The notes beneath the pieces were generated by a model. It saw only the letters and a program-made list of their open reading frames with translations. It did no database searches and had not been told where the DNA came from. A program made the translations under genes and the position numbers. 62,584 bases of DNA from Gemmatimonadota bacterium (lineage in GTDB: Bacteria; ARS69), in contig JASLLL010000014.1 of assembly GCA_030747075.1 (NCBI GenBank), positions 1 through 62,584 of the forward strand, read 5' to 3'. Each line of letters opens with the position of its first letter. Within the stretch, counting starts at the first letter, position 1. Below, piece by piece: positions 28,808 to 38,402 of the stretch.

Positions 28808-31800
28808 CTAGAACAATGCTCGCGCCTGGACGCGCGCCAGATGACGCGTGGGAATCCCCTCCAGCGACCGGCCGGAGTACGACAACGACGCCGACACCGA
28901 ATCCGACAGACGCACTTCGGCGGTCGTCCGCCACTCCAGCTCATTCTCGTCCCGGGTCCGGAATCGCATCCCCGTATCCGCGCCCCCGGCCTCCAGCGGA
29001 TGAGTCCACGACAGTCTTCCCGACACCCGCCCCCCGGCCCCCACCGAGGAGCTGCCTTCCAGCGCCACGGACGCGCCTTTGATGAAGCTCCCGCCTTCTT
29101 CATTCCGCTCGGAAACCCACGCGGCCACTCCCGACAGGCGCCGCGCAGGATGCGGCTGCCAGACCAGTTCCTCGCGAATCTCCAGCAGGCGAATGTCGAA
29201 CTCCGCCGCTCCCCGATCCGACCGCGACTGCGTCTGCCAGGTTCCCTGTGTCTCCAGCGTCCACCGGTTGTTCAGTGCGTTGCGTGCTCGAAGAACACGC
29301 CGGGTGGTGACGATCTCCACGCGCTCGGGGTCCGCACGGTTGTCTTCCGCATCGATCCTCTCCAGGCGCCCGGTGACCGAGAACCGGGCCGCCCCCGGAA
29401 AGAGCGTGGCTTCCTGTCGAAGGAGGATCTTTCCGTAGACCGTGGTGTCGTCCCGCTGGTACTTCGCCAGATCCAGAAGGTAGATCGAAGTCCGGTCGGC
29501 GGCCGTTGTCTCTTCCTGCACCCGAATCACGGTCTCCGCCTCTACCTTCGACAGGATTCGCCGGAGTGCCGAGTCCGCACTCTCCGCAGCACCGCGGGAC
29601 CTTCTGGACCTCCCGCCGACGCGCACCCGGGCACTCGCGGAAACGGCCAGTGTCGGCTCTTCGGTGGCGGAACTTCCCGCCACGCGGTCGGTGAAAACGC
29701 GGGAAGTCGCTTCGTAGGCATAGTCCCCGCGCAAGAGACCGCCGAGGTTTTCGTGGGAAAGATCCCCGCGCAGGAGATGGGTGACGCGGTCCTCTCCCGG
29801 GCGCCCTTCGACCACATCCAGCGCACGCCGGATCCACGAGAAGCGCGCGCGGAAGGATCGCGACGGGGAAGCCTCGCCGCGAAGTTCCGCAGTCCGCCCG
29901 ATCGACTGCCGGACCCACTCCCCGAGCGCTGAATCCACGACATCCGTTCGCCGCCACCCCAGCCGCGCGCGCGCCGAGTATCCCCGCCCCGGCTTCCAGT
30001 CGAGAGACGCACCGAGTTCCTCGTCGTCCTCCCCCCGGGTGCGCGCTCCGCTCTCCCGGTCCTCCCGCCACTCCTTCCACCACGACACGCCCGGATGGAA
30101 CGGACCCAGTCTCCCGATGACCTCGCCGCGCTGCCGAAGGAGATCACCCACCGCACCCCCCGACGAGGAAGTCCGGTCCTCCCGGCGCACGGACTCCACG
30201 CGCAGCGTGGCACTCTCGATGCGCCCCCCCTTCCACGAGGCGGAACCCTCACGGCGCTCACTGGCGAAACGCCCCGTCCGATCCATCCGGCCCCACGCGC
30301 CTCCCAGCGCCCAGCGCCCCGGACGCTCCAGACGGGTCTCGACCTGGGTGACCGCTTCGTCGGTGCGCGTGGTGTCGGTGAAGTTCCACACCTCGCCAAG
30401 GAACGCGCCTCGCGTGCGTCCCATCGACACGAAGGAAGCCTCCTCCGTTCGATGGGACGCGGTGGAGTGCCAGCGCAGCGCGTCCTTCGCCCGATCCGCG
30501 CCCCCGGGATCGAACGACAGCGTGACATTCCCGGCCCGGCCCGTGTTGTCGCCGTCGTCGACAGAACTGAGCGTGTTCGCGTCTTCCCGGCTCACCGCGG
30601 CGTCCATCGACAGGTGAAACGCTTCCCCGGCCTCAAGGCGAACGCCGACATCGGCCAGGGCGGCACTCCGGGGCGCCGCCAGTTCGACATAAGGCGCATA
30701 CTCCCCCAGCCCGGGGCCGACCCATCGGAAGTAAGTCAGCCCGGTATCGAGATCCCGGTCGCGCTCATACGCCCGCAACGAATCCGCCCCCCCGCGGGAG
30801 AACGAGACTTCGCAGCTTCCACTGTCCCGCCCCGCGTATTCAAAGTGCCCGTCGATCTGGTGGTAGTCTCCGTCCTCCAGATCGCACACCCACCCGGGCA
30901 CGACCACCGTGGTATCACCCGCCTGCTGCATCTCCAGGCGACGCTCATCGGTGAGCGTTACGCGCAACGGATCGTGGCCGTCCGTCTCCGCGGCGAAGGA
31001 CGCTCCGACCTGAACCCTCCGGCCTTCCGATGAGTACTTCGTCTCCCCGAAGTAGAAGCTGCGGCGGTACTCCTGCTCCGCCACCTCAAAGTCGACGGCA
31101 ATCTCCGAGTCCTCGGTCACCAGAACCCGATTGGTGAACTCCACCTCCCCGCGCGAGTAGTCGATGACATAGTCGTGGTTCTCACCGCGCGTGAGTGCGC
31201 GCCCGTCGAGCCACACCTTCTCCGACCCCGCCACGATCACGCCCTCCGGGTTTTCACCGTCGCCGGCCAGCACATACGGACCCTGCTTCCCTTCCATGCC
31301 GCGGAACTCGGCCTTCCGGAAGTTGCCACGCGCGCCTGCCCCGATCCCGCGGACGCTCACGCCCCCCGCCTTCACCACCGCCTCCGCCCCGGAGAGACGG
31401 CGGTCGAAGTCTCCGAACGCGCTCCCGCTGCGACCCGCCACGAAGTCTCCGAGCGTGGCGGAACCCCGTCGGCTCTCCACGCGAATGAGAACTTCGTCCA
31501 GCTCTTCCAGCCGCCTTGTGTTTCCTTCCGGCTGGAGAGGAATGTCCTGATCGGAGAGAAGCGCGGTGACGCGGACATGGTCGCCAACATCCCCGCGAAC
31601 CTGCACACGCAGCGACTGCTCCACCGCGGCGTCCTTGTTCGAGCCGACCTCCATCGCCAGCGTCTTGGCCCCGGTGATGCGAAGACCCGCGCCCGGCGAT
31701 GGCTGCTCGCCCCCCTCGCGGGAAGCGGATGGGGTCCCTTCCGGAAGCGCCGTCGCACCCTCGGGCGAAGCTTCTCCGCGCACCAGCGAAGTGAACTCCC

Positions 31801-32122
31801 GCGGAAGGTCCACCGGCACCCACGAGTAGCTCACCGACACGCCCCCCGGCGGCTGAATCCCATCCGCCCACCGGAGAAGCCCCGCGTCCGGGTCGAGCCG
31901 GTAGTCCACTTCGCGCGCCCGCAGTTCGCCGTCCACCCGAACCACCTCCGACCCGACCAGGAGGAATCGATGCGCCAGAACCAGGACACCGCCCTCCGGG
32001 GGTTCGGCAAAGACCTCTGTGGTCTCCGGAGCCGCCATCGCTGCGAACGCTTCCGCGGCCGCCCCTACGCAGAAGGCCGCCAGGATCGCCGCCGAGGCAC
32101 GAGTCAAGCGGCAGGCCGTCAA
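28808..32122 (-). CDS. Very large outer-membrane protein, SprA-flavoured (candidate export channel component)
   Basis: 1104 residues from a TTG at 32122 overlapping the NHL gene stop; that start gives a signal-like segment (AAILAAFCVGAAAEAFA). The first half carries SEVVRVDGELRAREVDYRLD and GENHDYVIDYSRGEVEFTN, plus ITGAKTLAMEVGSNKDA. These 'add label, restate, define DY..G.V' strand motifs remind me of SprA/Sov, the type IX channel, which is about twice as long. The second half is a long run of arginine/aromatic beta strands ending in RVQARALF with terminal Phe, as a barrel would. Homology to SprA is my impression and not shown. It lies between an NHL protein and an Omp85 in the porU/porV cluster. 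Confidence 0.6.
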   Translation of the reverse strand: MTACRLTRASAAILAAFCVGAAAEAFAAMAAPETTEVFAEPPEGGVLVLAHRFLLVGSEVVRVDGELRAREVDYRLDPDAGLLRWADGIQPPGGVSVSYSWVPVDLPREFTSLVRGEASPEGATALPEGTPSASREGGEQPSPGAGLRITGAKTLAMEVGSNKDAAVEQSLRVQVRGDVGDHVRVTALLSDQDIPLQPEGNTRRLEELDEVLIRVESRRGSATLGDFVAGRSGSAFGDFDRRLSGAEAVVKAGGVSVRGIGAGARGNFRKAEFRGMEGKQGPYVLAGDGENPEGVIVAGSEKVWLDGRALTRGENHDYVIDYSRGEVEFTNRVLVTEDSEIAVDFEVAEQEYRRSFYFGETKYSSEGRRVQVGASFAAETDGHDPLRVTLTDERRLEMQQAGDTTVVVPGWVCDLEDGDYHQIDGHFEYAGRDSGSCEVSFSRGGADSLRAYERDRDLDTGLTYFRWVGPGLGEYAPYVELAAPRSAALADVGVRLEAGEAFHLSMDAAVSREDANTLSSVDDGDNTGRAGNVTLSFDPGGADRAKDALRWHSTASHRTEEASFVSMGRTRGAFLGEVWNFTDTTRTDEAVTQVETRLERPGRWALGGAWGRMDRTGRFASERREGSASWKGGRIESATLRVESVRREDRTSSSGGAVGDLLRQRGEVIGRLGPFHPGVSWWKEWREDRESGARTRGEDDEELGASLDWKPGRGYSARARLGWRRTDVVDSALGEWVRQSIGRTAELRGEASPSRSFRARFSWIRRALDVVEGRPGEDRVTHLLRGDLSHENLGGLLRGDYAYEATSRVFTDRVAGSSATEEPTLAVSASARVRVGGRSRRSRGAAESADSALRRILSKVEAETVIRVQEETTAADRTSIYLLDLAKYQRDDTTVYGKILLRQEATLFPGAARFSVTGRLERIDAEDNRADPERVEIVTTRRVLRARNALNNRWTLETQGTWQTQSRSDRGAAEFDIRLLEIREELVWQPHPARRLSGVAAWVSERNEEGGSFIKGASVALEGSSSVGAGGRVSGRLSWTHPLEAGGADTGMRFRTRDENELEWRTTAEVRLSDSVSASLSYSGRSLEGIPTRHLARVQARALF

Positions 32123-33093
32123 CGGGCGCGGGTTTCCGTCAGGATGCGGAAGACCTCCACGGCTTCGCGCTCTCGATCCACGACAAAGACTCGCCCGTCC
32201 TCCGCGACCGCCACATCCACGGGAGCCAGGAACCGGCCGGGAGCGTCGCCCCGCTCGCCAAAGGAAAAGAGCGGCACTCCCGCCGGGGTGAAGATGCGCA
32301 CTCGCGCGGCCCCCGCGTCGGCCACGAACACATTTCCGCGAGCGCCCACATCGATCCCCGTCGGATCCACGAAGCCCTCGCCGCCCTGCCAGGAGGCTCG
32401 CCAGTTTCCGAGCGCGTCGAAGACCTGGATCCGGCGATTCCCTCGATCCACGACAAAGACGCGCCCGTCCGGACCGACCGCCACGCCAGCGGGGTCACGA
32501 AAGCGCCCCGGCTCCTCACCGAGCCCGCCGAGCTTGCCGACCGGCTCCCCGGTCGGCGCGAAAACCCAGACGCAATGCGACAACGCATCCGAAAAGTAGA
32601 GACGCCCCTCCGCATCGGTGTCCATCCGCACGGGCCGCACGAGTTCTTCGTCGGAGAAACCCGCCCCGGCGCGAAACGGAAACACAACGCCCACCGGCGA
32701 CTCATCCGAGATGGAGAACTCTTGAATCCGGTCATTCCCGAAATCCACGACGAAGAGCCGAAACCCTCCTCGGGCACAGACATCCGTCGGGTCGACGAAC
32801 TCCCCGTCGTCCCATCCGTAGCCGCCGAGCTCCCGCACGAAACGCCCGGCCGGAGAGAAGAGACACACACGATGATTCCCGGTGTCCGCGACGAACACCT
32901 GCCCCAGGGGATCGGTGGAGACTCCCTCCGGCGCGCGAAACCCGGGGGAGTCCGGCAGCGACTGGAGCGACGCCTCGTGGCGTGCCACGAAGTACGCGCC
33001 GTGGTCGGCGGAGTCCTGCTCTGCGGAAGAAGCACCGAGCACAGTCGGAGCCAGCAGGACTACGAAAGCGGTGGAGAGGATCCGGGATTCCAC
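32119..33093 (-). CDS. Secreted NHL-repeat beta-propeller protein
   Basis: 324 residues from a GTG at 33093, preceded by GGAGGT and giving a good signal peptide (STAFVVLLAPTVLGASS). The longer open frame upstream enters the next gene and lacks a usable start. About five or six NHL repeats are seen, for example FRAPEGVSTDPLGQVFVAD, FRDPAGVAVGPDGRVFVVD and FVDPTGIDVGARGNVFVAD. NHL propellers are binding platforms, not enzymes as a rule. It overlaps the large barrel gene by 4 nt, so the two are probably made together, perhaps as a periplasmic partner. Confidence 0.82.
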   Translation of the reverse strand: MESRILSTAFVVLLAPTVLGASSAEQDSADHGAYFVARHEASLQSLPDSPGFRAPEGVSTDPLGQVFVADTGNHRVCLFSPAGRFVRELGGYGWDDGEFVDPTDVCARGGFRLFVVDFGNDRIQEFSISDESPVGVVFPFRAGAGFSDEELVRPVRMDTDAEGRLYFSDALSHCVWVFAPTGEPVGKLGGLGEEPGRFRDPAGVAVGPDGRVFVVDRGNRRIQVFDALGNWRASWQGGEGFVDPTGIDVGARGNVFVADAGAARVRIFTPAGVPLFSFGERGDAPGRFLAPVDVAVAEDGRVFVVDREREAVEVFRILTETRAR

Positions 33094-33137
33094 TCTTGGC
33101 GCGACCTCCGGGATCAAAGGGACGCGTCGGCGGGAAG

Positions 33138-33887
33138 TCAGTACCGTGCCGTCACCACGGGTCCCACGACAAGACCGCTTCCGGTCGGCGTGGGGCCCAT
33201 GCGCCACTCCAGCGTGGCCTGTTCCTCCCGAACCCGACGGTTGTGCCCTCGGGTGACGGCCAGAGCATCCACCAGGGACACCAGCCTGTTGAAGATAGCC
33301 GCTCCGATAGCCAGACGCGAGTTCCGAAACGCGCGTTCGCTTCCCGAGCGCAGCACGCGGAAGCGCACCCGCGCGTCGTCGTCCGGCCAGGACCAGTAGG
33401 CCTCCGACCCGTACCACCGTGTCTGAGAAAGGAACTCGTCCTGCGCGGCGGGATCATCCGGGAAGCGCAGTCGCGCGTCGCGGCGGACGATGTCCAGCCA
33501 CTCCTCCTGCGACAACCAGTGCCCGATGTGCTCGTAATAGTCCGAACCAGCCGACGGGTTCGCCCCGCCGTGGAGCACGGCATAATCGATCATCCGGTCC
33601 CGGCGAATGGCTCCCCGATATCGGTGGATGGCAAAAGTGGTCCAGACTGCCGTTTCCACAATCTGAAAGACCGTGGCTCTTCTCGTATGACCCACATAAC
33701 GCTGGCCAAGTCCCGGAAACAGGGCGGACGACGCCAGCGCACGCGCCACCGACTTCTCCGCGGTGGAGGCACTGGGCGGGGCCGCGTCCACCCAGTCCCA
33801 GTCTCCCGCAGGCGGGGGAGGCGCCGCCAGGACGGAAGCCGCTCCCAGCGCGACCAGCAGCACCAGTCCCGCGGTGAGTCGCTTCAT
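33138..33887 (-). CDS. DUF5683-type membrane-associated protein
   Basis: 249 residues from an ATG at 33887 that overlaps the M6 protease stop (ATGA). Signal or anchor at the N-terminus (RLTAGLVLLVALGAASVLA). The segment SSALFPGLGQRYVGHTRRA followed by a hydrophobic stretch (TVFQIVETAVWTTFAI) is the pattern of DUF5683 proteins common in Bacteroidetes and relatives. The C-terminal half has RLAIGAAIFNRLVSLVDALAV, another membrane-type helix. Function unknown. Its place within the porU/porV operon makes a role in envelope export or assembly plausible. Confidence 0.7.
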   Translation of the reverse strand: MKRLTAGLVLLVALGAASVLAAPPPPAGDWDWVDAAPPSASTAEKSVARALASSALFPGLGQRYVGHTRRATVFQIVETAVWTTFAIHRYRGAIRRDRMIDYAVLHGGANPSAGSDYYEHIGHWLSQEEWLDIVRRDARLRFPDDPAAQDEFLSQTRWYGSEAYWSWPDDDARVRFRVLRSGSERAFRNSRLAIGAAIFNRLVSLVDALAVTRGHNRRVREEQATLEWRMGPTPTGSGLVVGPVVTARY

Positions 33888-36800
33888 CGGATCACCGCCA
33901 GTTTCTGCGTAATCTGTTCTTCCCGCGTTCCGGACAGCGCCTGCACGGAGCACAGGTACACCCCGCTCGCAAGGTCGGCCACCGGGAAAGTGATCACATT
34001 CTCCGTCGCGGACAGCGTCGGTCCCGAAAGGCTCAACATCTCCGCGCCGGAGAGGTCGTACACGGTGAGCCGCACCTGCGTCGACGGATCCGGACTTGGC
34101 CCGAGCGTATACCGAACGGTCACGCTTCCGTGGCTGTCGAATGCGGGATTCGGGTAGATGGTGACCGGACCGGCCAGAACTCCGCCCTCCTCATCCGGGA
34201 AGAGGGGAAGCCGCTCCGCCGGATACGATCCGTGGAGTCCCGGCCCACCGCCCAGCATGGGCCATGCGGGATTGGTCCGCGATGCAAAGCCGCCCGTGGT
34301 CCAGGCATAGACTCTCCCGTCGGTGCATCGTGCGAACAGTTCCATACGACCATCCCCGTCCGCATCGGCCACCGCCGGGACGGATGCCATCGGGCCACCG
34401 ACCGGAATCGGGAATGCCTCCAGCAGGATCCCCGACCCGCTGTACGCACGCACGGTGAAGTCCGGAGCGCCGAGGACCACATCCTGCCGCCCGTCGCCAT
34501 CCACATCCGCAATGGCCGCTCCCGGGAGAGGCAGGCCGGTCGGCGGGTGATCCACGGTCTCAATCTGAATCGGCCACCCCGGCGGATGAGTTCCGTTGTA
34601 GTTGAACAAGTGGCAGGTCCCCTCTCCCGATGGAACGGCAATCTCCAAGAGCCCGTCCCCGTCCACATCGCCGAAGGCGGGGGCTCCTCCGATCGGGGCG
34701 TCCACTCGAAGCGGCCAGCCATTCATCATCGCGCCGTCTCGATCGAGAAGCGCCATCCACCCACCCTCGGTGGCCAGAAGGATCTCGGAATCGTTCACGC
34801 CGGGCGTGCGGTCCATGTCCGCAATCCCGACGAAGACGGTACCGCTCTCCGGTTCGTCCATCGCGTGTCCAATCCGGAGAATCCGCCGCCCCTGCGCGTT
34901 GAATCGCTGAATGTGAACGCTGTCACCATGCTGATACGCCACGAGCCCGTCGAGAAGGCCGTCGTCGTTCAGATCTCCGAACGCCAGCGTCGGGAACAGG
35001 GAATCCACCGCCACCGAACCAAGGAGCGGTTTGGAGAAGTTCGTGGCGAGCGCACCCCCCGACAGGTCATAGCCCACAAGGTGACCCGCGAGCGTCGCCG
35101 CATAGACTTCGTCCGTACCGTCGCCGTCCAGATCGGCAGGCACGACCGGGGTCGTCGGGCGGCCAGCCGCCCCGAGAAACAGCACCTGCCCCGCCGAGTC
35201 CGCGGCGGCCACGGGCGTGCCATCGTCGTTCCAGCAGTACACGGCACCCGAATCCGTATACGCGACGACCTCCAGCCGGCCGTCTCCATCCACATCGCCC
35301 ATCGCGGGAGATGCCTGAAGAGCTCCATTCACGCGCCCGGGAGGCGCTGGCGCGGGCCACGAACCGGCCGGATTCACTTCTCCGTCTCCGTCCGTGTCCG
35401 CATGCCGGAAGAGGAAGACGGAACTGTCTGCGAACACCGCAACCTCTCCGAGACCATCCGCATCCACATCGGCAATCACCGGCGCTGTCGCGCCCCCGCT
35501 GCCGTAGCTCCCCACCTGCACCGGCCATCCGCGCGGCTTGGAGGAGAACCCGAAGTCCATCGTGACGGTGCTGTCCCGGGGGCCGATGTTCCTGATGGAG
35601 ATACTCGACGCAGTTCCGAGATTGCTGTCCGAGTTCGGGCGCGTATGGGGTGTGAAGTCCGCGTTGTTGTCCGCATGGAAGGTCTCGCGGTCCGTTCCCA
35701 TGGGGAAGTACGAATACGGGCTCCCGATGTCCACGATCCCGTCAGCCTCCTCGATCGTCACCCCCCGCTTGTCGTAGAGAACATTGATTCCGCGTCCCGC
35801 CGCGAAGTTCGCCAGAATCTGCCGCTCGTCGATGTGCCAGATCAGCACCCCGGGATCGATCAGGAGATCGTAGTTGTGACTGACCTCTTCGGTAGTGGCG
35901 TCGATCGGACCGAGAACCACTCCGGTGGAGTCGTCCTGATCGAGAGCCGTGTTGAACCCGGTTTCAAGACTCCCGCCATCCAGGTTGTCCACTCGATTCT
36001 CCACCAGGAAGTACTCCGTCGCACTGATCGGCAGTTCGTACCACTTGGCGGTGCCGGGAGGCAGCCCCCGCGACGGATCCTGGATGGCACGGAGCTTCGC
36101 GCGCGGGAAGTCCTCGGTCACGGTGACAGGACTGATCCCGAACTGGTACAGCAAGAGCCACCTCGACCACGCTCCCACGGCGGACGGCAAGACGCCGACC
36201 ACCTCCACGGTGTCATCCTGCGCGGGAGTCATCAGCATGACGCGAGTGAGATTCCCGCTGTCCATCAGGTCGTAGTAGGCGACGGTCGGGGTGAACCTCT
36301 CCACATTGTAGATGTCGAAGAGTCCGAGCTGGTGCCCCGTCTCGTGAGCGATCCCGCCATTCAGCGCCGTCAGAAACCCGTCCTGCGAAGAGGTCTCCGG
36401 GAAGACCATGCCTGTGGTAATGGTGTCCGCCGTATCGGTAACGACCACATCGGAGTCAGTCAGCGAGATCGAGAATGTGGGGAGGTCGTAGGGGGAATTC
36501 TGAAAGACATCGTTCTGCCAGTCACTTCCCGCGTGCATGACGAAGAAGATGTCCCAATCGGCCCAGACGAGATCGGAGTCTGCATCGGCGGCCACGATGG
36601 CATCGCGGAAGAGATTCGTGAGTCCTTCCACAGTGAAGAAGTCGTCTTCGGTTTCCGGGCCGTAGTCCGCCATGTCCGGAAGTTCGTACGCGCCCCAGCG
36701 CTGGTTTCTCGGGAAGACGGTACCCTCGATCTTGATGTTCCCGTAGCTCATGGAGAGCCAGTACCGCTGCAGCGCCTCCATGTGCGCCTGGAAGAACGCA

Positions 36801-37240
36801 TCATCGTGCGGAGGCGGATCGATGAAAATGGTCGCGGGGTCCGGGTTTTCGCGCATCATCCGGCCGTCCCCGGTCGTGAGGTCTCCCTTGGAGTCCTCCG
36901 CGAACTCAATCCGGAGTGCCGCCGCTTTCACGACCAGCGTCTCGCCTCCGTCCCGCGTGAAGGACGGACGCCGCTCCAGCGCACGCCGCGCGAAGACCGG
37001 TGTGACCGGCCCCAGATCCAGATCCAGCCGCCGGTGACGACGCTCCACTCCCTCGGCCGATCGGAGGGAGGCTTCATTCGCGCGGGAGTTTCCCTTCCCG
37101 GGGTAGCCGGCTGCAGGGAGCTTCCCCGCGCGGGCGCCATTCGGCGGTCCCATACTGACTGCGCCCAGCGCAATCAACAGCGCCAGCGTGAGGAGCGGCC
37201 GCAGGCTTCGGCCCGTTCGCTCCCGACTTCTCTCGTCCAA
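33884..37240 (-). CDS. Secreted M6-family metalloprotease with FG-GAP repeats and sorting-type C-terminus
   Basis: 1118 residues from a TTG at 37240, giving a signal peptide (PLLTLALLIALGAVSM). The zinc site is HETGHQLGLFD (His299, Glu300, His303), as in immune-inhibitor-A-type M6 peptidases. The peptidase region covers about 100-590. A propeller-like array of FG-GAP/VCBS repeats follows (IADVDADGLGEVAVF, MGDVDGDGRLEVVAY, FGDVDGDGLLEIAVP). The last 90 residues form an Ig-like module starting YPNPAFDS and ending KLAVIR. It is encoded between porV and the DUF5683 gene, so it is either a dedicated cargo or a processing protease of the system. Confidence 0.85.
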   Translation of the reverse strand: MDERSRERTGRSLRPLLTLALLIALGAVSMGPPNGARAGKLPAAGYPGKGNSRANEASLRSAEGVERRHRRLDLDLGPVTPVFARRALERRPSFTRDGGETLVVKAAALRIEFAEDSKGDLTTGDGRMMRENPDPATIFIDPPPHDDAFFQAHMEALQRYWLSMSYGNIKIEGTVFPRNQRWGAYELPDMADYGPETEDDFFTVEGLTNLFRDAIVAADADSDLVWADWDIFFVMHAGSDWQNDVFQNSPYDLPTFSISLTDSDVVVTDTADTITTGMVFPETSSQDGFLTALNGGIAHETGHQLGLFDIYNVERFTPTVAYYDLMDSGNLTRVMLMTPAQDDTVEVVGVLPSAVGAWSRWLLLYQFGISPVTVTEDFPRAKLRAIQDPSRGLPPGTAKWYELPISATEYFLVENRVDNLDGGSLETGFNTALDQDDSTGVVLGPIDATTEEVSHNYDLLIDPGVLIWHIDERQILANFAAGRGINVLYDKRGVTIEEADGIVDIGSPYSYFPMGTDRETFHADNNADFTPHTRPNSDSNLGTASSISIRNIGPRDSTVTMDFGFSSKPRGWPVQVGSYGSGGATAPVIADVDADGLGEVAVFADSSVFLFRHADTDGDGEVNPAGSWPAPAPPGRVNGALQASPAMGDVDGDGRLEVVAYTDSGAVYCWNDDGTPVAAADSAGQVLFLGAAGRPTTPVVPADLDGDGTDEVYAATLAGHLVGYDLSGGALATNFSKPLLGSVAVDSLFPTLAFGDLNDDGLLDGLVAYQHGDSVHIQRFNAQGRRILRIGHAMDEPESGTVFVGIADMDRTPGVNDSEILLATEGGWMALLDRDGAMMNGWPLRVDAPIGGAPAFGDVDGDGLLEIAVPSGEGTCHLFNYNGTHPPGWPIQIETVDHPPTGLPLPGAAIADVDGDGRQDVVLGAPDFTVRAYSGSGILLEAFPIPVGGPMASVPAVADADGDGRMELFARCTDGRVYAWTTGGFASRTNPAWPMLGGGPGLHGSYPAERLPLFPDEEGGVLAGPVTIYPNPAFDSHGSVTVRYTLGPSPDPSTQVRLTVYDLSGAEMLSLSGPTLSATENVITFPVADLASGVYLCSVQALSGTREEQITQKLAVIR

Positions 37241-37270
37241 CTGGGGCGTCTCGCTTTCTCGACCGGGCCT

Positions 37271-37297
37271 CCGTCCCCCTTTTTCGGAAGGGGACGG
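37271..37297 (-). other. Intergenic stem-loop after the porV-like gene
   Basis: Perfect 8-bp inverted repeat CCGTCCCC / GGGGACGG with an 11-nt loop, located between porV-like and the M6 protease gene. No T-tract follows, so read-through is expected; it may stabilise the upstream mRNA. Confidence 0.55.
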
Positions 37298-37313
37298 TCC
37301 TGGTACCGGAGAT

Positions 37314-38357
37314 TTAGAACTCGTACGAAAGAGAGAACCTCTTCACATCGTCGAGTCCTGTGGCCTGAGGGTACCCGGCAAAATCGATTCGTGCCGACGC
37401 GTAGGAGACCCCGATCCCGTAGGTGTAGTCGGTGATGTCTCCCGTCTGATCATGAACCCACCCGGCTCGAAGGAACACGAAATCCGCGAAGGAGTACTCC
37501 ATGCCGTAGTTGTAGATGATGTCCTTGAACTCGTCACTGAGGCTCTCGTCCGTCCATGCCGTGAAGAGCGCCTTCCACGCCGGGTCCACCGAGAACTCCT
37601 CCGTCCCGGTCCCTCCGCGCTGCCGGACGAGCACCTTGTTCACATCCGCGACCACCGAGATTCGATGCACATCATTCTCGAAGGGAGTCACGCCCAGCCC
37701 CATGCGGAAGTTGAGTGGAAGCGGATTGGGGCTTCCGTTGTCCACGAACTTCAGCGCAGGCCCCATGTTCTGAATGGCCAGAGCCCAGCGCAGGCCCCAC
37801 GGTCCGAGATCATGACCGTGAACGCCCATGTCGATGGCCCAGGTGATTCCCTGCCCCTCTTCCAGTTCTCCGATCTCCGGGGAAAGATAACTCAACAGGA
37901 TCTTCGCCCCCGCGCCCGCCGCGAAGTGAGACGAAATCTCCGTTCCCCAGCCGCCGCCGATCCCCATCTCCCAGGATGTGAACTCGCGCAGGCGAATCCC
38001 CGAGGCATCCGTCGCCTCGCTGGTCCCGTAGGTCAGAAACATGATGTTCCCGCCGACTCCTCCGATGCCCTCCATCCATTTCGCGTACGATGCGTACTCG
38101 AAGTAGACATCGTCCGTGAGGTCCGGGACCGGCGCGAAGTGCATGCCTGTCAGCGACGGACCCCGGATGTACCCGAGATTCGCCGGGTTCCAGTAGACAC
38201 CATCCGCACCGCTCGCTTCGGTAATGTGCGCGCCGCCCATTCCCGAGGCCCGGGCTCCCATGCTGAACAGAAGCCATGGAGTCACCGATTCGGAAACGGC
38301 CCCCGCCGCCACCGGGACCAGAAGAACCACCGCCAGAACACTGAGAATCTTCCGCAT
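37314..38357 (-). CDS. porV: PorV/PorQ-family outer-membrane protein (type IX secretion component)
   Basis: 347 residues from the ATG at 38357 (GGAAAGGGAAG upstream). Signal peptide KILSVLAVVLLVPVAAGA. The mature N-terminus has the family mark LLFSMGARASGMGGAHITEASGADGVYWNPANL, broken here as MGARASGMGGAHI and YWNPANLG. It ends FSLSYEF with a terminal Phe. PorV is a FadL-like barrel that shuttles cargo from the type IX channel to the PorU protease on the cell surface. The PorU-like gene lies immediately upstream in the same operon, 45 nt away, which strengthens the call. Confidence 0.85.
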   Translation of the reverse strand: MRKILSVLAVVLLVPVAAGAVSESVTPWLLFSMGARASGMGGAHITEASGADGVYWNPANLGYIRGPSLTGMHFAPVPDLTDDVYFEYASYAKWMEGIGGVGGNIMFLTYGTSEATDASGIRLREFTSWEMGIGGGWGTEISSHFAAGAGAKILLSYLSPEIGELEEGQGITWAIDMGVHGHDLGPWGLRWALAIQNMGPALKFVDNGSPNPLPLNFRMGLGVTPFENDVHRISVVADVNKVLVRQRGGTGTEEFSVDPAWKALFTAWTDESLSDEFKDIIYNYGMEYSFADFVFLRAGWVHDQTGDITDYTYGIGVSYASARIDFAGYPQATGLDDVKRFSLSYEF

Positions 38358-38378
38358 GACCAGGTCTTCCCTTTCCGA

Positions 38379-38402
38379 TTGCCGCCTGCCTGCAGGAGGC
38401 AA
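38379..38402 (-). other. Intergenic stem-loop between porU-like and porV-like genes
   Basis: TTGCC-G-CCTG ... CAGG-A-GGCAA: a nine-pair stem with one mismatch and a 4-nt loop. It abuts the porU stop, and no T-tract follows. Confidence 0.5.
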
